From positions 26,910-90,909 of the forward strand of contig NZ_LQAQ01000089.1 in assembly GCF_001583495.1 (NCBI RefSeq): a DNA stretch of 64,000 bases. Reading direction: 5' to 3'. Within the stretch, counting starts at the first letter, position 1. Each line of letters starts with the position of its first letter. Shown piece after piece: positions 37,801-45,856 of the stretch. The stretch comes from Flammeovirga sp. SJP92 (GTDB taxonomy: Bacteria; Bacteroidota; Bacteroidia; Cytophagales; Flammeovirgaceae). The notes beneath the pieces were generated by a model. That model made no database searches. It had not been told where the DNA came from and saw only the letters and a program-made list of their open reading frames with translations. Both the position numbers and the translations under genes were made by a program.

Positions 37801-38776
37801 TGGTACTTTAACGGGAGACTTACCCAATGTAGTATATCGTTCAAATGATGGGTTTACGGGAGAAGAGGTCTTCACTTTCAGAGCATTTGATGGAGAAGAT
37901 TACAGTAATACAGCTACAGTGACCGTCAATGTTACTCCTTTTATGAATAGTAAACCAGTTGCGGATAGTCAACAATTATTGATGAATCAAGGTGAATCAA
38001 AATCATTTACTTTAACCGGAAATGATGCGGATAATGATCCTATTACTTTCAGTATTTTGACTCAGCCATCCAATGGTACTATTACTGGAGAAATTCCTAA
38101 CCTGACGTACACTCCAAATCCTGATTTCAGCGGTGAAGATCAAATGACTTTTGTAATTAATGATGGTTATGAAGACAGCGAAGTAGCAACAATTACTTTC
38201 CTTGTAAGAAGTAATGGTGAAACGCCTTCAGATAACACCGCTCCTGTAGCAGAGGACATAGTACTAGAAGTGAAAAATTCAACGTCTACGGTCATTGAAT
38301 TAAAAGCTACGGATGAAGATGATGATGCTTTGACTTATCATATTGTAAAAGATGTGGAAGTAGGTCGTTTAGATCACTTCGGAAATAGTGTAGAGTACTA
38401 TCCAGAGTCAGGTTTTGAAGGTGTAGTGACATTTACTTATGTAGCCAATGATGGTGAAACTGAAAGTAATATTGCTACAGTTACAATCACTGTGGTCAAT
38501 GATGGACAAGTAACAAGCATAGAAAATAAATTAGAAAAAGTATTGGATGTGACTATGACTACAGACGGTATTGTGATCAAAGATAAATCTCAGAGAAATC
38601 AAGCCGTTGAACTCCTGCTTTACAATCTAAATGGTCAAATGATTTTCAATCAAAAGCAACAGGTACAACCTAATAGCACAGTGACGGTCCCTTATTCATT
38701 TGACATTAATAAACTATACCTATTAAAAGTAGGTGTAGGTAATGACTTCCTTTTGAAAAAGGTTGTGTTTAAGTAA
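34847..38776 (+). CDS. T9SS-exported surface protein with eight tandem cadherin/Ig-like repeats
   Basis: I use MKRFIISFLLLFSWTAYAQ as the start; an ATG six bases earlier is equally open. Residues 20-480 form an unrecognised beta-rich region with a short helical linker. From 36311 to about 38510 come eight repeats of about 90 residues following the pattern APVAxxQTLEV...LEATDxDGDxLTYELVDQPxNGTLTGDLPN...FTFRAFDG...TVSITV, an extracellular cadherin/VCBS-like fold that often binds calcium. Repeats 2-6 are very alike, also in DNA. The tail (about residues 1225-1309) is a T9SS sorting domain. It is probably a surface adhesin or glycan-binding scaffold near the two T9SS/lipoprotein glycosidases. Confidence 0.86.
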   Translation: MKRFIISFLLLFSWTAYAQEAVTITYNFQNGFQASTSTISDDVLYPQRAIVGGSRLVNQGVMDNMAVTQITNNNATNYTNTFFRFDIHTNKGAKFKINKVRVIQKSDHAGDPDAVAEGGTGNTYMFRVGTQVNGNSISNSDSEQSSDNILFSDQLEETEYIPNDKYSMVKNGEYVSVYLTGRGERVGGNVIPDEQGGGIYEDDIFNWYVDQVIIEGEYVEGLSIPTFEVDYALNNKDMSAVSSSEKVSATEISRQNGESQWKQDRTFSIRLASNSNNLGFKNVGFIYDMNVASGYKAMINNYELKFAGSGEYGKSRVYRASIYHDKLRDGAGTRVDYYQADVVAGVEKYGDGIKDMDYMSAFFNDNLVFEDSYSFLIGLNRTGKTDNTQLREYFTFDNVSIRGTVVPADAYDLYAEILTGQDLYVNAVIGSGDTEYVQEIVNRYKEVLQSAVDFAFDESKTAGELTAKKAEVEALNEHFRNNTNSRSNVAPIVENKTLSTAKGVAVQFTLEGTDADNDIIKLSIKTQPQNGVISMVDGAYQYTPNQNFQGQETFTYVANDGRVDSNEGIITVTVQNENNNAPVANPQTLEVISGVELPITLEGTDVDGDVLSYEVVDQPANGTLTGDLPNLKYVSDNGFEGDDSFTFKAFDGIAYSEIATVAITVNPAPNVPPKAEDQVVKVMTSETVDITLKATDENDDALTYELVTQPANGTLSGDLPNLQYVSDNGYVGDDSFTFRAYDGKEYSNVATVSITVTNLPNTAPIAKDQDLDVIAKEELSITLEATDQEGDDLTFEIVDQPSNGTLTGDLPNLTYVSNDGFEGNDSFTFKAFDGSEYSNVATVTIEVKPIPNSVPVAKPQTLEVITNQALNITLEATDDDGDVLTYELVDQPTNGTLTGDLPNLIYTSNTDFEGDDSFTFRAFDGEDYSNTATVSITVKAVPNSVPVAKDQTLEIMSTKPLSITLEATDEDGDALTYELVDQPTNGTLTGDLPNVVYRSNDGFTGEEVFTFRAFDGEDYSNTATVTVNVTPFMNSKPVADSQQLLMNQGESKSFTLTGNDADNDPITFSILTQPSNGTITGEIPNLTYTPNPDFSGEDQMTFVINDGYEDSEVATITFLVRSNGETPSDNTAPVAEDIVLEVKNSTSTVIELKATDEDDDALTYHIVKDVEVGRLDHFGNSVEYYPESGFEGVVTFTYVANDGETESNIATVTITVVNDGQVTSIENKLEKVLDVTMTTDGIVIKDKSQRNQAVELLLYNLNGQMIFNQKQQVQPNSTVTVPYSFDINKLYLLKVGVGNDFLLKKVVFK

Positions 38777-38794
38777 TAATAAGTAGTGTAAACC

Positions 38795-38824
38795 AATAGG
38801 TTGTCTAATTTCAGGCAACCTATT
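38795..38824 (+). terminator. intergenic hairpin, weak terminator or attenuator
   Basis: AATAGGTTG (38795-38803) pairs perfectly with CAACCTATT (38816-38824) around a 12-base loop. There is no strong T run, so read-through into the next gene, which starts 16 bp later, is likely. Confidence 0.5.
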
Positions 38825-38840
38825 TACTTCCAAAATTAAG

Positions 38841-39785
38841 ATGTTAAGATTAAAGAAAATTACAACAATTATAGTGACAGCTGTAATGTTGGCAGGTTGT
38901 GTGAATACTAAACAACAACAGAATACAAGCGATCAAGTTTCACAAAATGATAAATACAAAGGAAATCTAGAGATCGTTATTGCAGATGTAAAACAAGCTC
39001 AGATTCACAATAAACTGAAAGACACCACACAGATCAATAATCTGCTAGATGGTTTTGAGAAAATGCATGTGGATGGTGTCCGTATTACTATTTTTGGAGA
39101 GGAAGTGAACCCCAATCCAAAGATGTTTGACTATTTATATCACGAAGCTAGAAGAAGAGACTTTAAGATATTCGCCAATCCAGCACTCTGGGAAGGTGCC
39201 CGAAGAATTGTCAATAGAATCAACAAGGGTAAGAATACAGGACAGAAGGTTTTGGGAGATAGTCAAGCCACTGATATATTGGTGGAACGTATCTTGAAGT
39301 TCTCTAAAGAATATCCCGTAGATTGGATTTGCCCTTTCAACGAAGATGGAAAGCCAGGACAATATTGGACGGCAAGCCAAATCAGCCAAACCTATCAAAG
39401 ATTGGCTGAAAATAATATTAAAGCTGAATTAATAGGTCCATGTACTTGGGGTGTAGGCTCAGGAACGAAAATCTTAAACAAAACAGATATCAAAGATTAC
39501 ATTTCTGTAGCAACAACACATAACCTTGGGTTTGAACATAACAAGTGGTCTAAATTCTTAAAGTCGGCTAAAGGTTTGAAAGTTTGGGATTCTGAAACCA
39601 ATATGAATAAAAAATATGAGGAAAAAGACATTAGAATCGATGCTGCAATGAAGGCAGGGGTCAACGGTCTTGTTCTTTATGACTCATGGAAAGGAATTGA
39701 CCTTGCAACAGGTAATTTGAATGCCGTTGGAGAGCAATGGGTGGAGAAGTATTTGAAGCAAGACACTAGTGTAACTAAAATCTAA
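38841..39785 (+). CDS. lipoprotein with a clan GH-A-like barrel, family unknown
   Basis: A lipoprotein signal (MLRLKKITTIIVTAVMLAGC, Cys 20) is followed by a 270-residue alpha/beta barrel: VDGVRITIF at strand 2, KIFANPALWEGARR, VDWICPFNEDG, LIGPCTWG, ISVATTHNLG and KVWDSETN. The NED at 167-169 (Glu 168) and the E of WDSETN (Glu 252) stand where clan GH-A enzymes carry acid/base and nucleophile. I cannot name the family. The gene at 40829 is a close paralogue. It is separated from the esterase by only 2 bp, so the two are surely co-transcribed. Confidence 0.68.
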   Translation: MLRLKKITTIIVTAVMLAGCVNTKQQQNTSDQVSQNDKYKGNLEIVIADVKQAQIHNKLKDTTQINNLLDGFEKMHVDGVRITIFGEEVNPNPKMFDYLYHEARRRDFKIFANPALWEGARRIVNRINKGKNTGQKVLGDSQATDILVERILKFSKEYPVDWICPFNEDGKPGQYWTASQISQTYQRLAENNIKAELIGPCTWGVGSGTKILNKTDIKDYISVATTHNLGFEHNKWSKFLKSAKGLKVWDSETNMNKKYEEKDIRIDAAMKAGVNGLVLYDSWKGIDLATGNLNAVGEQWVEKYLKQDTSVTKI

Positions 39786-39787
39786 AA

Positions 39788-40612
39788 ATGAAAATACTAG
39801 CATTAGTTTTGTGCTTTTTTTCTTTTACTATCACCTACGCACAAGAAGAAATTTTATATAAGAGTATCGATTCTGTAGAGCTTTACCTTGAAGTGCATAA
39901 GCCTGCAGAAATGGTGGAAGGGAAACGGTATCCAGCCATGATTTTTTATTTTGGAGGAGGATGGAATACGGGGACGAGAAGCCAATTTGAAAGACATGCG
40001 AAGCATTACGCTGAAAAAGGAATCATTTGTTTCCTTGCTGATTACAGGGTATTTAAGAGAAATAACACCACGCCATTTCAGGCCTTGAATGATGCTAAAT
40101 CAGCCATTCGGTTTCTAAGAAAAAATGCCGAGTCATTACAAATCGATCCATCAAGAATTATCGCTTCAGGAGGTTCCGCTGGAGGACATTTAGCTGCTGC
40201 AACTGCAGTTGTGGAAGGTTATAATGATGCTTCTGATGATCTAACTTATAGTTGTAAACCAAATGTTCTGGTCCTTTTTAATCCAGTGATAGATAACGGC
40301 CCTGGTGGTTATGGATTTGAAAGAATAGGCATGGAATACAAAAGTTTTTCTCCATTGCATAATATTGTAACAGGTGCACCGCCCACACTCATATTATTAG
40401 GCACAAAAGACCATTTGATACCGGTGACGACAGCACAATATTATCAGCATATAATGAAGAAAGTGAAAAGTAAATGTGTGTTGAAAATCTATGAGGGAGG
40501 GAAGCACGGTTTCTTCAATTACAAAGAGAAAAATAGGAAGTATTATACAAGTACTATGAAAGATACAGACGATTTTTTACAGTCATTGGGCTATTTTAAT
40601 AAAGTAAATTGA
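39788..40612 (+). CDS. exported alpha/beta-hydrolase esterase
   Basis: This 274-residue protein has a signal peptide (residues 1-19, ending TITYAQ) and a typical hormone-sensitive-lipase/carboxylesterase layout. It has the oxyanion motif YFGGGW (54-59), the nucleophile Ser 130 in ASGGSAGGH, Asp 208 in GTKDHL and His 240 in GGKHGFF. Proteins of this type remove acetyl or other ester groups from polysaccharides so that glycosidases can reach the chain. Placement between two related barrel proteins supports a role on the same glycan. It starts 2 bp after the upstream stop. Confidence 0.86.
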   Translation: MKILALVLCFFSFTITYAQEEILYKSIDSVELYLEVHKPAEMVEGKRYPAMIFYFGGGWNTGTRSQFERHAKHYAEKGIICFLADYRVFKRNNTTPFQALNDAKSAIRFLRKNAESLQIDPSRIIASGGSAGGHLAAATAVVEGYNDASDDLTYSCKPNVLVLFNPVIDNGPGGYGFERIGMEYKSFSPLHNIVTGAPPTLILLGTKDHLIPVTTAQYYQHIMKKVKSKCVLKIYEGGKHGFFNYKEKNRKYYTSTMKDTDDFLQSLGYFNKVN

Positions 40613-40616
40613 GTTA

Positions 40617-40716
40617 ACAGTTTAGAAGCCTAGAGGGGAAAGAAGTTTTATCATAATGATGGTGAAATAACAATTCGAATGCCGTTTTAAACCAATTTTT
40701 CCCCTCTTGAAACTGT
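40617..40716. repeat. 100-bp inverted-repeat element between the esterase and the second barrel gene
   Basis: ACAGTTT (40617) and AAACTGT (40710-40716), plus AGAGGGGAAA (40632) and TTTCCCCTCT (40698-40707), pair in register around a loop of about 55 bases. The left arm is longer by an internal bulge. It resembles in style, though not in sequence, the purine/pyrimidine hairpin at 34660. Confidence 0.65.
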
Positions 40717-40828
40717 CGCCTTTCAATACATTTACGGTAATCAAAAACTAATAACCTACACGTGTAAGTTCTAATTAGACAAAAAAGGTATGAAAATCAT
40801 GCCTTTACAACCAGTAAAAAGTATTGAA

Positions 40829-42268
40829 ATGAAACAACGCAACTTATGGCTTCAGTTTACTGTGGCTCTTCATCTATTATTACTTATTTTTTCTTGTAAT
40901 AACAGGGTAACTGAGATCAGTGCTACTGTTGAAACAACAACTGAAAATCAACTGTCAAATCAAAGGGTATCTAGCCTTTCCATGCATCATTATGTAGAGG
41001 AACTTGATATTGTTTTAGGAGATGTAAAACAAGGTCAAATTCATAATGGTATTAAGACAACTCAAGAAGTAGATGCAATATTAGGTGGATTTAAAGAAAT
41101 GGGAGTTGGCGGTATTCGAATCGCTATTTTTGCAGATAATGTCAATCCCAATCCAGTTATTTATGATTACCTCTATACTCAAGCAAAAGCGGCAGGTTTT
41201 AAAATTTTTGCCAATCCAGCAAAATGGGAAGGAGGTAAAAGAATTGCCAACGGTATTTTGGATGACGAAGAAGGCGGTGCTGGCCCTTCTGTTCTAGGTA
41301 AAACAGCGGCCAAAAATGCATTGGTATCAAGAATCAAAGCTTTCACTCAACAATATCAAGTAGATTGGGTTTGCCCTTTTAACGAAGATGGGAGACCAGG
41401 TGCTTTTTGGTATGCCAATCAGATGGATAATATCTTCTCAGAACTTCACGCATCTGATTTAAACGGAGCAACCTTGATTGGGCCTTGTACATGGGGTATT
41501 GAAGCTGGAATCTTAGTCTTAGACAATACAAATATCAAAGATTATATTTCCATTGCCACCACTCATAACCTTGGTTTTCAGCATAGCCTTTGGCCCACTT
41601 TTATAGCTTCTGCAGGAAATTTAACTGTATGGGATTCTGAAACTAATCAGAATAAAAAGTTCAGCAATTTGGATGTGAGAATTGACGCAGCCATCAAAAA
41701 CGGTGTGGATGGGCTAGTTATCTATGATTCTTTTAAAGGGATAAATTGGAAATCAAATGCATCTACTTTGACTGTAGAAGGAGTAGATATGAATTCGGGT
41801 CAAGATTATAAAAATTGGATTACGCAGTATTACCTTATTCAAAACAAGGAAACTACTGATCGTATTAAGCCTTATGAAAACGGTATTGATAATTCATTAA
41901 TTGTAGAAGTACCTAACTCATGGAATGGAGAGAATTCTCAATGGGAATTGATTCCTGTAGAAGGGGAGTGGTTTAGGTTGAGAAACAGAGGAAGTGGAGT
42001 GTATATGAGGCCAGAAACAAATGATGATTATGCCAATATTAGAGCAAAAACCAACTTTACCGGTCTTGCATTACATACACAATGGAGGTTTATTGATGTG
42101 GATGGGACTCATGTTTTTATAGAAAACAGAGGAAGTGGAAAAAGGTTGAAAGCGAGAAATTACGATGATATTTCAACCACCAATGATGTTGACTTGATTA
42201 AAATCAACCAAGTACCTGACACTTGGACAGGTGATTGGTCACAATGGAGCCTGATTAAGGCCAATTAA
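40829..42268 (+). CDS. lipoprotein with the same unknown barrel plus a ricin-like beta-trefoil domain
   Basis: I begin at MKQRNLWLQFTVALHLLLLIFSC, a lipoprotein signal; an ATG 39 bp upstream only adds polar residues. The barrel (about 55-335) repeats all motifs of the protein at 38841, including CPFNEDG (Glu 186) and VWDSETN (Glu 271). The extra C-terminal 140 residues form a lectin-like beta-trefoil with repeated NSWNGENSQWELIP, RLRNRGSGVYM, FIENRGSGKRL and TWTGDWSQWSLI units, as in CBM13. The pair therefore looks like a free and a carbohydrate-tethered version of one enzyme. A bidirectional terminator follows. Confidence 0.74.
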   Translation: MKQRNLWLQFTVALHLLLLIFSCNNRVTEISATVETTTENQLSNQRVSSLSMHHYVEELDIVLGDVKQGQIHNGIKTTQEVDAILGGFKEMGVGGIRIAIFADNVNPNPVIYDYLYTQAKAAGFKIFANPAKWEGGKRIANGILDDEEGGAGPSVLGKTAAKNALVSRIKAFTQQYQVDWVCPFNEDGRPGAFWYANQMDNIFSELHASDLNGATLIGPCTWGIEAGILVLDNTNIKDYISIATTHNLGFQHSLWPTFIASAGNLTVWDSETNQNKKFSNLDVRIDAAIKNGVDGLVIYDSFKGINWKSNASTLTVEGVDMNSGQDYKNWITQYYLIQNKETTDRIKPYENGIDNSLIVEVPNSWNGENSQWELIPVEGEWFRLRNRGSGVYMRPETNDDYANIRAKTNFTGLALHTQWRFIDVDGTHVFIENRGSGKRLKARNYDDISTTNDVDLIKINQVPDTWTGDWSQWSLIKAN

Positions 42269-42281
42269 TTTGTGAAAAAGA

Positions 42282-42319
42282 AAAGCCTGCTTGAATCTCT
42301 ATTGATTCGAGCAGGCTTT
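42282..42319. terminator. bidirectional terminator between convergent genes
   Basis: AAAGCCTGCTTGAATC (42282-42297) pairs with GATTCGAGCAGGCTTT (42304-42319) with a single G-U type mismatch. A-rich sequence on the left and T-rich sequence on the right let it serve both the + gene before and the - gene after. Confidence 0.88.
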
Positions 42320-42340
42320 CTCTTATTTTATATCGAAACA

Positions 42341-43399
42341 TTAAAAGATCAATAAACTAATGACAATCTCAAATAAGATAACCCAGAAAATCATGATACT
42401 GTGAATAGAGGAAGCCAAGAATAGTTTGATAATCGTTTTTGCCCACCCTTGTTTATAGAATTTTTTAAACATAATCAAAACAACTGCTGTCCAATAGAAA
42501 TAGAAAACAAAAAGCATCCAACTTTTTATACCCCAAGGAATAAGATTTATCAAAATCATACTACCAAACATAAATAAGGTGAAGGCGTGTAAATGTACTG
42601 AAAACAGGAGATGTTGAATGTATAAATTTTCTCGGTTACGAATGTATAGTAATTTAAGATACAGACCAAAAAGAGGTACCAAGAGCATAATGGCAATTGG
42701 AATATTTTCAATGACCGTCTGGAAAAATGTCACTCCTTTTTCTTTATAAAAATATTGAGCCTGTTTGATCATCTTTACCTGATACCAAGAAGTGATCCCT
42801 AAAGAATCCTCAATCGTTTGATCATCTACGGTTTCTGTTTCTCTAATGAACCAAATGATATCTTTTATTCTCTTGTCATCTGCTTCAGAAAGGAGGCTGC
42901 CATCGTCATCATCCTCTTCGTCTTCTCCTTCTTCTAGGTCATCATTTACCTGATATTCACTCTTTATAGAATCGACTAGAGCTTCCACTTTTTGTGCTTC
43001 TTCTTCTTCATCAGCATTGAACTGTACTAATGGAGTGCCTCTTTCTTTCGGAAGGTGTTTTTCTAAATCGAGACTGAACGAGTGTTTGTCTATGATGACA
43101 TTATTAAAAATGAAAAGGAAAAATAAACTGGAAATTAGATACAGTCGGACAGGATGAACATAACTCTGTCTTCTTCCACTTAAATATTCTTCGGTAAGAA
43201 ACTGTGGTTTTGTAAAAAAGGGTAGGAAAGTATGTTTAAGCTTAGAATCAATACCAAAAGCTTCATTGATATAATCTTTTATGATGCTAAGAAAATTAGT
43301 GTTGTAATTTGCTCTACTTTGACCACATGACGGGCAGAAGTGCTCATCAGACGTAAATTTATAACTACAGTTAGTACAGTATGACTTTTTTTCTATCAT
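42341..43399 (-). CDS. DUF3667 membrane protein with N-terminal zinc ribbon
   Basis: This 352-residue protein begins with a zinc ribbon (CTNC at 8-11, CPSC at 22-25). The DUF3667 core follows (FLPFFTKPQFLTEEYLSGRRQSYVHPVRLYL near 60-90) and then several membrane helices (about 91-107 and four more after 225). A strongly acidic loop (near 150-175, DLEEGEDEEDDDDGS) lies between the first and second helices. Members of the family have no assigned function. The gene stands alone, with a terminator behind it and a hairpin ahead. Confidence 0.84.
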   Translation of the reverse strand: MIEKKSYCTNCSYKFTSDEHFCPSCGQSRANYNTNFLSIIKDYINEAFGIDSKLKHTFLPFFTKPQFLTEEYLSGRRQSYVHPVRLYLISSLFFLFIFNNVIIDKHSFSLDLEKHLPKERGTPLVQFNADEEEEAQKVEALVDSIKSEYQVNDDLEEGEDEEDDDDGSLLSEADDKRIKDIIWFIRETETVDDQTIEDSLGITSWYQVKMIKQAQYFYKEKGVTFFQTVIENIPIAIMLLVPLFGLYLKLLYIRNRENLYIQHLLFSVHLHAFTLFMFGSMILINLIPWGIKSWMLFVFYFYWTAVVLIMFKKFYKQGWAKTIIKLFLASSIHSIMIFWVILFEIVISLLIF

Positions 43400-43443
43400 T
43401 TAAAAAGAACTTTATTTAGAAAGGAAGTTTATAGTCAGTTAAA

Positions 43444-43485
43444 AAGCATGCCTGATATTTTTTGAGAAATGTATCAAGCATGCTT
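43444..43485 (-). terminator. terminator of the SpoIIE-type phosphatase gene
   Basis: Read on the minus strand, AAGCATGCTTGATA pairs with TATCAGGCATGCTT, followed by TTTAAC. The stem is long with one mismatch. Confidence 0.75.
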
Positions 43486-43498
43486 CAAATATATACGA

Positions 43499-45535
43499 TT
43501 ATGGTAAAAATCCAATTAATAACATATCATCGATCTGTTTTTGATCTCCTTGCCATTTATCAATTTCATCAATAATTTTTGGTCCCTGTTCTTCAATACC
43601 CAACTCTCTATATTCATGAATGATGTTGAGAAGACCTTGTCGCATCAATTTTTTTCCTTTCTCACCACCAAATTGATCTTGAATTCCATCAGAGAAAATA
43701 TAAAAACCTTTGATGTCATCAGTAAGCGGAATATGATGAGAAGTAAAAGTCATGGCATCGTAGTGTGGGTGGATATTTCCTCCAACCGATTTTTTATCGC
43801 CTTTGATCAACTCAATGCTTCTGTCTTTTCTGAGAATAACAAGCGGGTTTTTAGCACCTGAATAGTAAAGGTTTTCCTTTTTATCATCCCAAATACAAAG
43901 AGCAATGTCCATTCCCTCTTTATTGTTATTATTTTTCTGATTGAAATTCTTTGTCACATGTTCGTCCAGCTGATCAAGTATTTCATTAGGAGACGAAGAT
44001 TTAGAGACGGTAACAATTTCTCGTAATGAATTACCTGCCATCATTGATACAAATGCTCCAGGAACTCCATGTCCTGTGCAATCAACTGCAGCAAGGTAAT
44101 GGTAGCCATTCATTTTTTTGTACCAATAAATATCACCACTGACCACATCTTTAGGCTGATAAAAGATAAAGTGAGAACTAATGTTTTCTTTCAATTCCAG
44201 TTCTGTTGGTAGAATAGAATTTTGAATTCTTTGAGCGTAATTAATCGAAGATTCTAAGTCAGAGTTTTTCTTATGAATCATCTCATTTTGCTGATACACT
44301 TGTTCAACTAAAACGTTCAGTTCTTCGTTGGTAGCATTGAGTTCTTCCGTTCTTTCCGCCACTTTTTCCTCAAGCATTTTATTTTGATTGAGAATCAGAC
44401 TATTCTTTTCTAATTCGAGCTGATTGATTTTTTGACCAATCGCCAAGGCTAAGAAAAACATCTCTAAAGTAGATCCAATCTGCCAAGCGTAATCCGTAAA
44501 CTTGTTATATGGTATAATATCAGCTCCAGCTAAAACAAAGATTAGTGCGGCACAGATATAAAAATTAAAAGCAACTAAAAATAGGCGTGCTTCTCTATTT
44601 CCCTTCTTAATCAGGACAATAGAAGAATACAACATGATAATGGCTCCGAAGAAACCACTCACCTGATTGATTAATGAGCAGATCAAATTAAACCCAAAAA
44701 GAACTGCAATAATAGCCACACTAAATGTTCCCATACCTGTGAAGTAAAAGAGCTTTAATTTAGGGAGTGACTCTTTGATCTTCAGGAATTTATAACCGAA
44801 AAGGACGGAGGCGAGTCCCGCAACAGCAGGCCACATAGGCCCTCTTTCAGCAATAAAACCAACACTGCCCCATATGTGTGCATCATGTCCTTGAAAGTGA
44901 GCGACCATCATACCAATCGCTAATACATAAATCACATAATAAAGGTAAGTGGTATCTTTAGCTGTGAAATATACAAATAAGTTGTATATCAGCATGATAA
45001 GGATGAATCCATAATAAATGCCATCTGTGATACTTGTATCATAAATGTATTGAATATAGGATTTTGACGACCCATAATAAAGCCAGAATTGAAGGTAATT
45101 GGCGTTTATTTTTAAATAAAAATAGCGGTCGGGATTGAATTCCTCATTTATATTAAAATACGTATTGGGAATTTGATATTCCTTGCTGTAAAAGTCTTTT
45201 CTGTACCCATCTTCTTGTAATTGATAAATGACGTCTCCAATAGGAGAGTACAGGCTTACATCTTCAATTAAAGCCGTTTTTAGATGTAGAATTGGTTCGT
45301 TAAGCCCTTTTGGAAGCTTAAATCGAACCCAAATGATTGCTTTATTATTTCCAAAGTTTAAAACTTCATTATTTGAAATTTGAAACGTTTTATTTTGTAC
45401 TGTATTAATATCATATTGATGTAGTTCATCAATAAATATTTCAGTTTGATCACTAATATTTACAGGTGAAGAAGCCCAAGTAGCTGTTGCTTTTACTAAA
45501 AATAAGAGCAGTAAAAAAAATCTGTAACTATTCAT
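43499..45535 (-). CDS. 7TMR-DISM signalling protein with SpoIIE-type phosphatase output
   Basis: This 678-residue protein has a signal peptide (ending near TATWASS), an extracellular 7TMR-DISM ligand-binding domain (about 30-155), seven membrane helices (about 175-375), a coiled coil (about 378-425) and a C-terminal PP2C-like SpoIIE domain (about 430-678). The phosphatase motifs include QPKDVVSGDIYW, VDCTGHGVPGAFVSM and FYIFSDGIQDQFGG with metal-binding Asp residues. Such proteins sense an extracellular molecule and dephosphorylate a target protein in the cytoplasm, often an anti-sigma antagonist. No such partner is next to it. Confidence 0.88.
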   Translation of the reverse strand: MNSYRFFLLLLFLVKATATWASSPVNISDQTEIFIDELHQYDINTVQNKTFQISNNEVLNFGNNKAIIWVRFKLPKGLNEPILHLKTALIEDVSLYSPIGDVIYQLQEDGYRKDFYSKEYQIPNTYFNINEEFNPDRYFYLKINANYLQFWLYYGSSKSYIQYIYDTSITDGIYYGFILIMLIYNLFVYFTAKDTTYLYYVIYVLAIGMMVAHFQGHDAHIWGSVGFIAERGPMWPAVAGLASVLFGYKFLKIKESLPKLKLFYFTGMGTFSVAIIAVLFGFNLICSLINQVSGFFGAIIMLYSSIVLIKKGNREARLFLVAFNFYICAALIFVLAGADIIPYNKFTDYAWQIGSTLEMFFLALAIGQKINQLELEKNSLILNQNKMLEEKVAERTEELNATNEELNVLVEQVYQQNEMIHKKNSDLESSINYAQRIQNSILPTELELKENISSHFIFYQPKDVVSGDIYWYKKMNGYHYLAAVDCTGHGVPGAFVSMMAGNSLREIVTVSKSSSPNEILDQLDEHVTKNFNQKNNNNKEGMDIALCIWDDKKENLYYSGAKNPLVILRKDRSIELIKGDKKSVGGNIHPHYDAMTFTSHHIPLTDDIKGFYIFSDGIQDQFGGEKGKKLMRQGLLNIIHEYRELGIEEQGPKIIDEIDKWQGDQKQIDDMLLIGFLP

Positions 45536-45800
45536 TGCTGTTTCGGTAGAAGTAAATTGTAAGTATTCTAGTTATGCAAGAATAAAAAATCAAAAAGTTC
45601 TGGTTTAACAATAGTAAAATCTTGTTGAAACGATTTTAATAAATAAAACCAATCAAAAATAAGATAAATATCTATTGAAAATGAATGACAGAAAACAATG
45701 AGAGCTTTGATATAAAGTATTGTTTTGTTAAATACCTGGTAAATAGTTTTTTAGATAATTGTTAACAATTGTTTAGTGGGGGTGAGGCAGTAAATTAAAA

Positions 45801-45834
45801 AAGGTAAGCCTATAAAAAATTACAGACTTACCTT
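45801..45834 (-). terminator. terminator of kdnB
   Basis: On the minus strand AAGGTAAG pairs with CTTACCTT and a T run (from AATTAAAAAA on the plus strand) follows. The rest of the 320-bp gap to 45535 is AT-rich and probably holds the promoter of the phosphatase gene, which I cannot place exactly. Confidence 0.72.
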
Positions 45835-45856
45835 GAAATTGAAAGATTATGGATGA

